A stretch of 64,000 nucleotides of DNA from positions 14,686-78,685 of the forward strand of contig RWJK01001051.1 of NCBI GenBank assembly GCA_004335835.1, read 5' to 3'. The notes beneath the pieces were generated by a model. It had not been told where the DNA came from and did not search any database. It saw only the letters and a program-made list of their open reading frames with translations. The DNA comes from Scenedesmus sp. ARA3 (taxonomy: Eukaryota > Chlorophyta > Chlorophyceae > Sphaeropleales > Scenedesmaceae). Of this stretch, positions 25,563 through 38,812 are shown piece by piece (the stretch's first letter is position 1; the number at the start of each line of letters is the position of its first letter). A program made the position numbers and the translations under genes.

Positions 25563-25629
25563 GAGGATGAGCTGTCAGTGACCAGCAGCAGCAAAGCCAC
25601 AGCAGGCGCTCAGCAGCAGCAGAGGCAGC
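24061..25629. other. Intergenic region ANR4-ANR5
   Basis: Apart from the RING fragment no coding sequence is supported. The block about 25044-25330 (gtggcaaggcagcacaggca onward, and gctgcctgcaggaga) is homologous to 32715-32960 upstream of ANR6. A (CAG)n tract lies at about 25522-25561, just before the ANR5 start. Confidence 0.5.
24438..24612 (+). pseudogene. RING-finger fragment of the ANR family
   Basis: The sequence resembles the family RING region: tgtgcatggagcggctgcg at the start and gacagctgcccctactgca near the end, then a tag. The part between has insertions, so zinc ligands are out of frame. No upstream exon belongs to it. It is probably debris of a lost or recombined copy. Confidence 0.7.
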
Positions 25630-25798
25630 ATGGACGCAGAGCTCTTCAAGCTACTGCCAGGCTTTGGATTGCTGACAGCAGGTGTTAGCCGCACACCGCA
25701 GCAGCTGAAGGACCTGCTGTCAGCTTACTTTGCCGCCTGTATAGCGCACAGCCTGCGGGACAGTAGCAGTGATACCGGTGAAGAGGCGCAATGCAGCT

Positions 25799-25847
<49 letters not shown>

Positions 25848-28800
25848 CATTCCTGCAGTTTGCCATGATGCTCGCTACGCCCTGCAGCGTGAGCTGAAAG
25901 CACAGCTGCAGCAGATGCTGGGGCGCCTCACAGCAGCGCTGCAGGCGAGCCAGGAGACCATCTCCTGCTGCAATCTTGCCCGCAGCGCAGTCAACTACAC
26001 TGCACAAACACAACTGTCCAATGTGTCAGATGATCAGGGGCCGAGCCTACCACTGCGTGTGCTGGCGGCAAAGCAAAGCGCCATCATCAGTGCTGCAGCA
26101 CGGGCTTTAGTGGTAGGCGTGCTTCACCTAGTGATCTGCGAGCGGGTGGGCAAGCAGCTCACCTGGCCCGAGGCGGTCCCCGATGATGAGGGGTACGTTG
26201 CTGCCTTTAGACAGATCACCCTGGACACAGCAGCAGAGATGCGGAGAGCTATAGAAGACTGGGGCTCTGGAGAGGGCAGCGGCAGCAGCAGCAGCAGCGG
26301 TACAACTGCTGCAGTGGTGTCAGCAGTCTCTGAGGCACTGGCAGCTGTTGACAGCTGGAGCAGCAGCAGCAGTGATGAGAGCAGCAGCAGCATCAGCAAT
26401 GTCACCAGCAGCACCAGCACAGAAGCAGCAGCTGCTGCGGATGGCAGCGCAGGGGTTGAAGCAGCTGCAGGTGAGGCAGCAGCAACTTGCGGCACCAGCA
26501 GCAGCAGGATCGCCAGCACAGAAGCAGCAGCTGCTGCAGATGGAAGTGCAGCGACTTACGCAGCTGCAGCACATGCAGTGGCAGGCAGCAGCAGCAGCAG
26601 TGGCTGCGGCACAGCCACAGCAGAGGCACCAGCAGCAGCAGAGGCACCAGCAGCAGCAGCGGTAGCAGCTCCTGCTGCTACAGCACAGGCAGTGTCAGGC
26701 GCTGAGGCTGCAGTGCGTGTCAAGTTCTGGTCTCCTACAGCTGTGGACTTTCCACCAGACCTGGTGAGAGCTGAAGCAGCAGCAGCAGCATGGGGCCTGA
26801 CAACTACATGCTTTGGTGATGGCGGGGCGCTTGCAGCCGCAAATTGCATGCAGCATTGGTCATACCTGCCAGCACATCCTTGTCAGCTGTGTCTGACTAG
26901 TGCTGAAGCATTGCACCCATGCGCTCAGCTAGTATGCAGTAGCCAGTCTGTTGTTCTGATCAACTGCTGTGCTGGCCTGGCAGCTGTAAGCAGCGTCTCG
27001 TGCAGCGGGGCCTTTTGTGTTGTGTTGTGTGGCAAAGCCTACGTGTTCTGCATCCTGCAGCGCTCATGCTGCTGTGTGCGGCTGCTGGCCCACCAAGATC
27101 TTCAGATTGATCAGGAGCTGTTTGTCATTGTGCCTTATCTTCTTCGTTCTCTTGCAGATAGCCACAACAGATGAGCTTGCAGCCATCAAGCGGCTGCAGC
27201 TGCACACCACGAGCAACGAACAAGGCTGGAACGCGCTGCACTACGCTGCAGCAGGCCACAAGACGGCACTCGTGCAGCAGCTGCTGCAGCTGGGCGCCGA
27301 CCCTGCTGCTGCTGACACAGCATCTGATGATGTGTCACCAGCTGGGCTCACGCCGCTGCACCTGGCCTGCATGGGATGCGTGAAAGATCAGGAGCAGCTG
27401 CAGCGTCTGTTTGCGGAAGCAGATGATGACTATGAAGGACTGCAGGTGAGGGGATGTGCTGCCATGACCGGGCTTGGCGCAAGCTGCTAGTAGTACTGTG
27501 GCGTGACCCTATGCATGCCTGCAGGCTTGGTTCACAGATATCGCACGGCAACAGCTGCGCTGCTGCGTGCTCTTGACTTGCTGCTATGGGCAGATTGCTG
27601 ACAAGGCGCATGCCTTTGCAGTCCCAGCAGTCGCCATCTGCGCCAACTTGCGCGCACCTCTGCTGCCACTGCTGCCACTGAGCTGCTGCTGCTGCTGCTG
27701 TCGAACCAATTGCTTGCGTGTGGCTGTTGTGCAGGACTATGCAGAGTCAGCTGGCCCTGCCTGCCCCTGCACTCTGCAGCACCTGCTTGATGCAGCAGCA
27801 GCTACTGGAGCCCTCAAGCAGAGCCTTGACGGTTGCACGCTTGCTGGCGTTACACCATTGCACCTGCTGTGCCTCTGGACGCTGGTTAACCAGAGCAGCA
27901 GCAGCAGGACCCCACTCAAGGGGCCAGCACTGGCAGCAAAGTGCCTCGAAGCACTGGTCCAGCACACCAAGGCGTTGGGGCTGCTGCTCGGACTCAAGGG
28001 CCGGGACAGCGCATACATTCTGGACGTGGACGCCGAGACTAAGTACCACGGAGACACTCCGCTGTGTTTTGCGGCAGCTGCAGGCTCATTGGTAGTGGCA
28101 AAGGAGCTGCTGCGCAATGGCGCAGATGTGAATAGGCCGAGGCGGCTTGATGCTGCGCGGCCGATTGATTTGTCGGTGAGCGGAGGGCATGCTGACGTGG
28201 CGTGCCTCCTGCTGACGCATGGCGCTGAGGTGAGCCAGCAGCAGCAGCAGCAGTAGCGCATTTCTGGCAGCAGTGGTGGTGGCCCCGGCAGTTGCAGCAG
28301 CGGCGGCGGTAGCCCCATGAGTCAGTCATCGCAGCTGCCGTTCTGTTTTGGCATCCAGCTGACCTTGCTGGTCAGTCCACGTGGCATCAGAGACTGTCAC
28401 TTGATTGGGTTGTGCAGCAGGCGATCCTTCCGCTTGCTGTCACGGGTCTGCAGGCCAGCCAGCTGCACATTGCTGCTGTGCACAGACGCTGCCCTCAGAG
28501 GACTACAGGCAGCACATCTGCACTTTCAAGTTGCTGCAATCATGTTGACGTTGAAGCATCCTATCTTCTTGGCTGCTTTCGCACAGGCGCTGCCTTCAGA
28601 GGACTGCACGCAGCACTGGCTTGCACACGCAGCCCGCAGCGAGATGCAGGCAGAGCTGCACCCGAGCCTGCTGCTGGTCAATGCAGTGCAATGGAATCAC
28701 CCGGAGCAAGCAGCCCTAGTGAAGGCGCTGCTGGACCGCAAAGTGCCGCTTGAAGCGGTGTGCCCAGAGAGCGGGCAGACAGCGCTGCATATGGCGGCGT

Positions 28801-29669
28801 GCCGGGCTGATGCTCAGGTGAAGTGTGAAAATGTGAACGTGAAATGTGAAGACGTGAAGTTTGAAAATGTGAAATGTGAGATGTGAAAATGTGAGCGAGT
28901 GGGATGGCGGGAGCTCAGCAGTGACTGTAAGACCTCCTGCACTTGTGTCAGGCCACTTCACTGCATGTGTGTATGACAGCCTTGGTTTAGGTGATCGCGC
29001 GGTTGTTCTGCATGAGCATCGAGGCTTGTGACAACGCCTTATGCTGTGCCTGCAGGGCAGAGGATGCCGGGACAGTTGCTGGTTTGTGTGTGCGCGTGGT
29101 GTCTCTGCCGGTCGCACTGCCAAGCTGTACTCAGTACAAGCTGTACTCAGTGGCAGGCTGCCACTCGTGCTGATGAAATGCAAACGTGTTGCTGGTCTGG
29201 ATGTGCTGTCAAGCAAACCTGCCAGCTGCATCGCCGTGCTGCAACGCCATGCTACATGGTATGCCGGCCCCATTGCTGCGCTGTGCTGTGCACTGCTGCC
29301 TCCTTAGCTGTACACCCACAAACTCAACTGTCCGGCTGGGATGACTCTACTAAGGTTGCATTGCTTTGTCTGTGGCATCTCCTGCAGGTTGTGCGGTTGC
29401 CGATTCTGCGCTGCACTGTACTGCTGTTCACAAGCTGCAAGCCAGGCTATACCACACACGCCTCCAACTCTACAGTGCCAATGCTGCAGTGGCACAATGA
29501 CAGTGCATTGCCGTGCCTGTGCCAATGCCTGCATTGCCCTGCAGGTTGTGCGCATGCTGATTGCTGCTGGCGCCGACGTGAATGCTGCACAGCAGCGACC
29601 TCCTCGCACCACTCCGCTGGTGAGTGGCCTGTAGCTGCTAGCAGCTGCAGCAGCAGCAGCCAGCAGCAG

Positions 29670-29702
<33 letters not shown>

Positions 29703-31416
29703 CACATGTGCACGGCACGCCTCTATGGATGCGGCATGTGCAGTTGTAACTTGTGCATGTTGCGCGTGCTACTGCCTTCCTGCTGTCCGCCCACTCATGG
29801 CGGGACCTGCAAGCTGGCCCTACTTTTCAGCCGTCTTTCTTGCTGTTCAGCAATCCTGATGTCAAGGAGCAAATACCATCTGAGTTTCATTTTTGTGCTT
29901 TTTTTCATTGATCAGGGCATCGCCAGCTGCGCTCTGCTTGCCCTTGCATGCAAATCACCGCCCTGCCAACAGCTTTCTATTCAAGTTTGAGAGAGGCAGA
30001 GGAGGAGCTGTGTATTCAGGTTTGAACTGCGGCACGCGCCAGCACATCAACAGCATGGCGCAATCGATCCTGAACGCAACTGCCTGGTACTGCCCTGCCT
30101 GCAAACTGCTGCTTCCAGGTGGACGCTGCTGTGAGGAACAGGCTGGAGGTGCTGCAGCTGCTGCTGGGTGAGTTGCGACAAGCCAGCATCAGTGCTGCTG
30201 CTGGGTGCTGCTGCCAGCGGGCTTGGCGCGCTGCAGATGTGCTGCTGCAGGTCACCCGCATGATGCACGCACCATGAGCCGACTTATATGGTGTACGCGT
30301 GGTTGATTGCTATCAGTTTAACACGCGTCGTTCAAGCACACTGCGCATCGAAATGCACGCGGACCACATTTCAGTGCATGCCGCTGCATGCTCTGCCTTG
30401 CTGTGCTGTGCTGCACAAAGGTACGCGGGGCGTAGCAGCGGCCGTGGACAGTGCAGCAGCTAACGCACTCCCTGCTCACTCGTTATCAAGGCTCTATAAC
30501 GGTTGCATTCCTGCTGTGTTTTTACAGACGCCGGGGCTGATCACTCCAGCTATGTCAGCCCACAGAGCGGCTACAACCCTGTGCAGCTGGCAGCAAAGCA
30601 AGGCCAGTTTGATGCCGTGGTCAAGCTGGTGGAGGCGGGCGCCAGTTGGCGGCTGGCACGGGGGCAGCCGCGGATCAAGGACGGCAGGGTCTACTATGTG
30701 CCTGAGCTCCTCAGGACGAGCGACAGCAGCGGGCCATTGCTAGAGGTAGGAATTGCACTGTAACACAGCTGCTGCCCTGCAGTATGTAGGTTGCAAATAC
30801 AAGATGCTTGCAGAGCTGCTTTAGTAGGTTTTGACTGCGTTTAGATGCCTTTGGGTTGAGCTACTGGCTGTTATGTTTGACGTGGATCAACCAGCGGGGG
30901 CAGCAGCAGGTTGCTGCTGATGGGCTGAAGCTGCTGTATGTTGGCAGCAAGCTGTGCTCAAAGCCGGCATGCGTTTGCGCCCCATGCACAACCCCTCCAC
31001 TGCAAGCAGTAACGCCAGTGCTGACTGCAATTGCTGTTGCTGCTTTCTGTTTATTATCATGTGTGTAGCTGAGCCTGTATGAGGGCCGCCTCATAATGGC
31101 AGAGAAGATGGCACAGCGGCGAAAGGAGCGTGCAGCGGCAGCAGCAGCAGCAGCTGCCAAGGCAGCAGGAGGCAAGCAGCCGGCAGCAGATGCAGCACTG
31201 GCAGATCTAGATGCACTGGCAGCAGAGATAGATGCACTGGGCAGCAGCAGCAGCGCAGCAGGAGCGGCGGCTGCCAGCAGCAGCAAGAAGAGCAAGAAGC
31301 AGAAGAAGCAGAAGAAGCAGCAAGCTAAGCAGCAGCAGAAGCAGCAGCGCATTGCAAGTGACAGCAGTAGAGAGGGATCAGAAGTTGAGGAGGAGCCTGT
31401 AGAGGGCAGCAAGGGG

Positions 31417-31454
<38 letters not shown>

Positions 31455-32337
31455 CGGCCATGTTGCTGAGTTGTCGGAGCTGCTGAGCAATGCCAGCTTG
31501 GAAACACTGCAGTGGACAGAAGTCGGGGCTGGCAGCAGCAGCAGCAGCGGCACAGCCAAGCAGCAGCAGCAGCAGCAGCAGCAGCTGGAGAGGAAGCCGC
31601 AGCAGCGGAGGCAGCAGCAGGATAATCAGCAGCAACAGCAACAGCAGCAGCAGCAGCAGCGACCGTCACACTTGTACGGAGCTTCACAGCAGCTAGCAAC
31701 CAATGGGGCAGCGGGCAGTGTCAAAGCTGCTGCTGCTTCAGCGCAACAAGCTGCTGCGGCAGCGACAGGGGTGGCAGAGGCAGCACTGCAAGCTGGCGAA
31801 GTTTCGAGCATAGCAAAACAAGCTGCAACTGCAGCAGCAGCTGCAGCAAACAACAGTTCAGCTGCAGCTGCTGATGCGACGCACATGCCGGCAGCAGCAG
31901 CAGCGCCGTCTGGCCTGCAGAACTGGCGGGGCAGCCTGAACCCCATCTTCATGTACAACAGGCCCGGCAGCAGCGGCAGCAGTGGCAGCGGATTGGGCGC
32001 GTCAGCGGTTACAGCTGCTGCATCAATGTCTTCAGCGCAGGACACCAAACAGCTGCCGCCGCCGCCGCCGCCGCAGCAGCAGCAGCAGCATGTGCCGTCA
32101 CTAGCTGTTCCTGCAGTGGCGGCAGCACCGCAGGAGTCACAGCCCAGCAGCAGCAAGCCACGGCCTCGCAAGAAGTGCGTTGTGTGCATGGAGCGGCCGC
32201 GCAATGTGCTGCTGCTGCCCTGCAAGCACCTGGTGCTGTGCAGTGGGTGTGCTGAGCAGTTGGAGGGCAGGGGAGCACTGGACAGCTGCCCCTACTGCAG
32301 GCAGACCTGCAGCCAGCGCGTGCGCGTGCACCAGTAG
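25630..32337 (+). CDS. ANR5: ankyrin-repeat RING-finger protein, putative E3 ubiquitin ligase (1252 aa model)
   Basis: Exons: 25630-26763, 27158-27445, 27735-28229, 28587-28817, 29545-29619, 30119-30167, 30528-30745, 31069-32337. All are GT-AG and in phase. The ATG is the first after an in-frame TGA about 70 nt upstream; an upstream exon was not found but cannot be excluded. Residues 1-378 start with ELFKLLPGFGLL, contain Ser and Ala tracts and end VKFWSPTAVDFPPDL. Ankyrin repeats span about 379-830 (GWNALHYAAAGHKTALV, GLTPLHLACMG, DTPLCFAAAAGS, QTALHMAACRA, VVRMLIAAGADVNAAQ, DAGADHSSYV). The last exon has LSLYEGRLIMAEK, DALAAEIDALG, poly-Gln, NWRGSLNPIF and a C3HC4 RING from about residue 1200. 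ANR6 is the closest relative by N-terminus and upstream DNA. A TGTAA at 32435 may be the poly(A) signal. Confidence 0.85.
28486..28520 (+). repeat. Upstream partial copy of the start of ANR5 exon 4
   Basis: cacag followed by gctgccctcagaggactacaggcagcac mirrors the true exon start at 28587 (gcgctgccttcagaggactg), about 100 nt earlier. This is a decoy acceptor of the kind seen in ANR2, ANR3 and ANR7. Confidence 0.6.
28818..28895 (+). repeat. GTGAAA-type tandem repeat directly after the ANR5 exon 4 donor
   Basis: About 78 bp made of gtgaagt, gtgaaaat and gtgaacgt variants start at the donor GT itself. The array contains many GTGAA donor-like hexamers. It seems to have grown from the 5' splice site. 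Confidence 0.8.
29645..29701 (+). repeat. CAG-rich tract after the ANR5 exon 5 donor
   Basis: Interrupted CAG repeats begin about 25 nt after the donor at 29620, within the intron. Confidence 0.8.
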
Positions 32338-33274
32338 CCAAGCAAGCACCTACACGAAAAAGCAACCAAGGCTTGTCGATGGTGTGGCAAATGTGCCATT
32401 TGCAGCTGGGTGCAAGACAGTGGTGGAACTTGGCTGTAACTGTTGTCGCCAGCCTGGCAATGGCAGGGTTGAAGAAGAGAGCGAGTGGAGCTTGGGTTGT
32501 CAGAGACGTGAATCCGCCCAGCACCGATTTTTTTGTTCTTGTGTGACATATTTTCCTCTTACAATCAAACTAAACTGCTGCTGCGTCAGATGCTTTTAAG
32601 TACTCGGAAGGTGGCAAAAGCCAGTGCTCTACCTCTGCCCGTCGCATTGGGAAAGTTCGACGCTCATAACGATCTCAAAATAAAACTCCTACCTTGACTA
32701 TCATCTGTGCCAAAGTGTGGCAAGGACGCACAGCCAACAGGCAGTAGCACAGCACACCATCAGGACTGACCGGTACTGCTGTGCTTATCGCTGCCTGCAG
32801 GAGACGATATATGCTTGGTGGGTGCTTCAATGTCTGCTTATTGACCCTCGTAGCGCTTGATTTGAGAGGCATGCTCAGTGCTGGCAGCATCAGGCTGCAA
32901 TCCCAGCTCCTGCACACCAATGAGCAGAAGATATCCAGGGCATGCAAGTGCCCCATTCAGGGCTACTTCTGAGCTTTCCTGTACAGAATTGTCAAAACTT
33001 GAAATCATTGCTTAACAAATGCTCGAGGTCACCCAATCACCTTTTGCTGGCCCTCGTCCTGATCCTCTCTGTTTCTGGTTCTGCAGGCACTAGGAAGACG
33101 CAGCAGCAGCTAGTTGCTGAACTGCAGCAACAATAAACACACAGCTGCTTGCAGGCAGGCAGATTGCACAGGGGTCTGCACGCAAGCAGCCGTAGTATAG
33201 GCAGCAGCACCACCACCAACAGAACCCTCAGCAGGGGCAGCAGCAGCAACAGCAGCAGTGTGACCCATCCCATC
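32338..33274. other. Intergenic region ANR5-ANR6
   Basis: No gene is supported. It holds a TGTAA at 32435-32439 and the upstream block shared with ANR5 (about 32715-32960). The last 130 nt are open in the ANR6 frame, so an upstream start or exon remains possible. Confidence 0.5.
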
Positions 33275-33467
33275 ATGCCCAACAGCAGCAGTTATCACAG
33301 GCAGGGACCCAACAGCAGCCAACGCAGCTTGAAATCAGAGGAGCTCCTTGGGCTATCACATGCCTTTGTGAAGCTCAACTTGGCAGAATGTGCAGAATCT
33401 GCACCACCAGAGCTGAGGCATCAGCTTGCAGCATACCTCCTCACCAGTGGCACAAAGTACAAGCAGG

Positions 33468-33512
<45 letters not shown>

Positions 33513-33959
33513 CTGCAGCCGAACCAGGAGCTGACGACGGCTTGCTGCTGCTTGATCTGGAGTGGCAGCTGCAGCAGATGCTCGAGCACCTGGCAGCAGT
33601 GCTGCAGCCGAGCAAAGATGCCGCTGCCGGCTGCAATGCGGCTCTTGAGTCAGTGAAGTTTGCCGCGCACAAGACCCTGAACTTGTTGCAGGAAGCTGAG
33701 CAGTGTATGAAGCAAGTGCAGCGTCCGAGCCTGAGGCCTCCGCATGAGCTGGCTGCTGCAAAAAGAGAAGCAATGGCTGCTGCCATGAGAGCCTTCGCCT
33801 TAGGCATGCTGCAAATAGTGACGGTGGATAGGTCCTCGCAGCAGCTGAGCAAGCGGCGCAAAAGGGTCACCAAAGAGCAGCATGCAAAGGCAATCAAGGA
33901 TGCCAACCTGGCCACAGTGACAGAGGTACGACAGGCGCTAGCAGCTTGGGCAGCAGCAA

Positions 33960-33994
<35 letters not shown>

Positions 33995-34302
33995 GCTGCT
34001 GCAGCATATGCAGCGGTCACAGAGGCACTGGCAGCTGTTGAGAGCAAGTGGAGCGACAGCAGCAGCGGCAGCAGCAGCAGCAGCAGCAGCAGCAGTGGCA
34101 GCAGCAGCAGCAGCAGCGGCGGCGGCGGCAGCAGCGGCGGTGTCACAGCCGCAGCAGCTGCGGCAGCAGCTGCGGCAGCAGCTGCTGGCCCTGCTGCGTG
34201 CGATGCTGCCGATCCTTCTGCTGCGCTGGTGCCAACCTGGACGACGAGCAAGACAACTGCTGGTGCTGGTGATGCAGCTGCTGGTGCTGCAGCAGAGGCA
34301 GA

Positions 34303-34344
<42 letters not shown>

Positions 34345-34489
34345 GGCAGAGGCAGCAGCAGCAGCAGCAGCAGAGGCAGAGGCAGAAGCTCTCCATGATG
34401 AGGCAGTGTCAGGCGCTGAGGCTGCAGTGCGTGTCAAGTTCTGGTCGCCTGCAGCTGTGGACTTCCCACCAGACCTGGTGAGGCGTGAT

Positions 34490-34560
<71 letters not shown>

Positions 34561-37500
34561 TCGGAGCTGTTGGTGTGCACATGTGTGTGTTGTGGCTCAT
34601 AAGATCTTAGGTGGGATATGACTCACATGAGTTATCCTCTCTCTGTGACCCTCTGTCATCCTTTCCTACTGTGCTACAGGGAGCTACTGAGCTCGAGATA
34701 AGCCGGCAACCATTGATGCTTCATGTTCATGACCAGATCATCAGTACGGACTGATGTGACATGTATGAATCGACTAATCACTGAGGCTTGGGCTGCTCTT
34801 CACAGCTTGCTCGCGTCCCGCCCTGACACGCCTTTCTTGCAGGCAGCTAGTGATGACGAGCTTGAGACGATCAGCCGGCTGCGGCTGCACCTGGATGATG
34901 ACAATGAGCAGAACTGCTCCGCGCTGCACTACGCTGCGGCAGGGCACAAGGCAGCGCTGGTGCAGCAATTGCTGGAGCTGGGGGCGGACCCCGACATTCC
35001 TGGAGGGCCCGGAGAGAATCTGCTGACTCCGCTGCACCTGGCCTGCTTGGGCCGCGTGCAGGACCAGGCACAACTGGCAGAGCTGTTCAGAGCAGCAGAT
35101 GATGTGTATGACGATCTGCAGGTGATCTGATCTGATCTGGTCTGATATGATATGATATCATCTGGTCTGATTTGATTTGATCTGATCTGTGCAGCATGGA
35201 GCCTGGCGCGGTGGTGGCTGTTTGATGCAGCTGCTGTCAGCTGCTTAGCTATCACTCCCGTCAGCTGCCACACTAGCATATATGTCACACGTGTGTGGTA
35301 ATGCTTGAGTGAGCTGCGCTGTTGCTGCTGGGTGCAGACCGTAAGCTTGGAAGCAGGGGGTTTGACACCTGTGCAGCGCACTCCAGTTGATGTGCGAGGT
35401 ATTCAGAGCAGCCACAAAGCCCGCACTCGCCACAGCAGAGGACATCTCGCAGACCTCACCAACACCATCATTGCTGCTGCTGCTGCTGACTCGACGTGTT
35501 GCTTGCGTGTGGCTGCGTTGCAGAGCTATGCAGCGTATGCCGGCCCCGCGTGCCCCGAGACTTTGCGCGCGCTGCTCACAGCAGCTGAGCGCATCGGCTG
35601 CCTCAGAGGTGGCCTCTCGGGAGACGCACTGGCGGACGTCACGCCGCTGCACTTACTGGCTTGCTGGACGCCCGAGAACAAACTTCACAGCAGCAGCAGG
35701 GCACAACATGACCAGCCAGACCGCACGACACAGCAGCAGCGTGGCATGCAGCAGCACATGCAAGCGGTCGAGTTGCTGCTGCAGCAGGAGGAGCGGTACG
35801 GCGATCGTGCTGCTGATGTGGATGCTGTGAACAGCGCTCTGGGAGACACACCGCTAGCATATGCTGCAGCTGCGGGTGCTTTGGAGGTGGCGCAGCAGCT
35901 GCTGCTGAATGGCGCAGACGTGAATTTGCCGCGGCGTGTTGATGCTGCGCGGCCGATTGACTTGGCTGTCAACAATGGGCACTACGGGGTGGCCTGCCTG
36001 CTGCTGGAGCATGGCGCGGAAGTGAGCGCGCGGCAGCAGCAGCAGCAGCAGCAGCAGTCGTGGCAGCAGTGCCGGCTGGGGGACCGCCTATATTGAAAGA
36101 CTGACGTGGAAACTGGGCAGCGGCAGCGGCATTCGCGGCTGCAATTGGCGCCATGATCTGTGCGCAACATATGTTTCAAGCACCGGCAACTCATGTTTGT
36201 TGCCAGACCTTTAGTGTACGCCCAGAGCTCACACAAAACGTGTGAGCTTAAATGTGCCGTGTCCCGCAACCACATGTTCCGCATACGTTGCTGCTTGTCG
36301 CTCAGGTGCTGCCATCACAGGACTACCTGCACAAGTGGCTCCCGCAAGCCGACACAGCAGAGATGCAGCCTGACTTGAAAACCGATCACCTGCTGGTCAG
36401 TGCGGTGCTGTACAACCACCCAGATCGTGTGCGGCTGGTGCAGAAGCTGCTGGCGAAAGGGGCGCCCCTGGAAGCGACGTGCGTGGAAAGAGGACAGTCG
36501 GTGCTGCATAAGGCTGTCGCATGCTGCTCTGACACGCAGGTGCGCCAGGAGGACACATCACATATATGGCATGGACTTCGTCTGTTTTGTGATGCGAGTT
36601 TGAACATCAAGGCTTGCTGGTCTGTCGCCCAGTGTTTGTTGGGATTTAAGTGAGCAGGGTTGAGGGCCCTGACACTGCTCTATACTCGTTGCAGAATTGA
36701 GGATGCCCAATCTGTTGTCACTGCTAAGCTGTACTACCATTTGTACCACCAGTGTGTGCGTGCATCTGTTTGGTGCTACATGTTGTACTCTCCACCTGTA
36801 TTGTTGGTTGTACTGCCAAGCTGTACAGCGGGTTGTACATGTACTACCCGTTGTACAACCAGTTGTACTGTCAAGAAGTATACTTCTTATTATTACTAGT
36901 AACATCAAGTTGTTTCGCCAGTTGTACTGGCAAGCTGTACTGTCAGCTGTTTTGCCCACACCACAGTGCCCCACCGCACTGCAGGCTTGTATTGCTGCGC
37001 CGCACTGTACAGTTGTCATTGCTGTAATGCCCAAGCCATCTTTGCATGGTCATTGGTGACCGGTTGCCTGTACCGCTGCTATTATTGTCTGCAGGTTGTG
37101 CGCATGCTGATTGCTGCTGGTGCCAACGTAAATGCTGCACAAATAGACGCCCCTAAGACCACCCCGCTGGTGAGAGCCCTGCAGCTGCTGCACCTGAACT
37201 GCCCGCAGCACCCGCTGCGTTGACACCTGCCATCCCTGCTTGAGCCCCTCTGATATAGTGCATCCTGCAACCTTGTTGTACTGCCAGTTGTACTGCCAGT
37301 TGTACCGCCACTTGTACTGTCAGTTGTATTCCATCACGTACCGCTCTAGCCAAGTCCTGCTGAGCTTTCAGTGCCCTTCCGTCTGCGTTCATCAACGCTG
37401 TGCCAATCTCGTGCATCACCTGTGTCATTGAGCCTGCAAGTCGAGCCCTGCTTGCCCTTGCATGCGGCTCCCCTGCATGCCATCTGCTACAGCAACAGCA

Positions 37501-38757
37501 CACTTCTTGTAGCCTTGCTTCTTGTTCTTCTCGATGCTCAGCCCTGCTTGCTCCTGCCTGTCACCTGCCTGCCTGTCATCTGCTGTCATCCACCAGGTGG
37601 AGGCTGCTGTGAGGGGCAAGCTGGAGGTGCTGCAGCTGCTGCTGGGTGAGGCAGGAATCAAAGAGTTTAAACTTTATACATCTGGCTATTCCGTGCATTT
37701 GAACATGTTCAGTCTATTGACACTCATGCTGAAACTGCTGTGAGGGGCAAGCTGGAAGTGCTGTAGCTGCTGCTGGGTGGGTGGCGGCAAGCCAGCAACA
37801 TGAATGTGCTACTGTCATATAACCACATTGTGCATCGAGTCGGACCAGCGCTAAAAGTACATCACACCCAGCAGCCAACACACTTCTGTGCATGCCCGTG
37901 TTGCCTGCCCACAGATGCTGGCGCCGACTTTGCCACCTTTGTCGACGCCACAACCGGCTACAACACCGTGCAGTCAGCTGCCAATGCCGGCCAGTTTGAG
38001 GCAGTCATTAAAATGGTGGAGGCCGGGGCAAGCTGGCGGCTGACACGCGGGCAGCCACGCACTAGCGCAGACGGGGTGCCGATGTTTGTGCCTGACCTCC
38101 TGCGGATAAAGCGCCAGCCCCTGCAGCCGGTAAGTGCATGTGCTGGCTGTGTTACCGTCACGCTTGTGCATTTCTTCAGGAGTTAGTCAGTGTAGCTGTT
38201 AGCAGATGGCAATCATGGCTGCTTTCCCAACTGCTGCCGTTGACGTCCGAACTGAGTCATTTGCTTTGCCCTACTGTCAGCTACGCATCCATCTCATTGT
38301 TTATGCGCTTGCGCCCCAGCAACAAAGACCATGCCGCAGCTTGCAAGCAATAACAGCAGAGCTGGCTGCTGCTGCTGCTGCTGCTGCTGCCGCACTGTGT
38401 CTACAACTGCAGTCGAGCTTCTATGAAGGCCGCCTGACAACAGCAGAGAAGATGGCAAAGCGGCGCAAGGAGCGTGCAGCAGCAGCAGCAGCAGCAGCTG
38501 CTGCTGCCAACGCGGCTGGAGGAAAGCAGCCGACAACAGATCAAGCACTGGTTGATGTAGATGCGTTGGCAGCAGAGATAGACGCACTGGGCAGAGGCAG
38601 CACAGTGGAAGCCACGCCGGCTGCCAGCAACAGCAAGAAACGCAAGAAGCAGAAGAAGCAGCGAGCCAAGCAGCAGCAGAAGCAGCAGCATAATGCAGAT
38701 CGTAGCAGTAGGGAGGGTTCAGAAGATGAAGAGGAGCTCCCAAAGAATAGCAAGGAC

Positions 38758-38812
<55 letters not shown>

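Noticed and set aside
30861..31559. Minus-strand Ala/Ser-rich frame opposite the start of the ANR5 last exon
   Set aside because: It mirrors the plus-strand FIEGRL and DALAAEI coding region, which is conserved between paralogues in the plus frame only.
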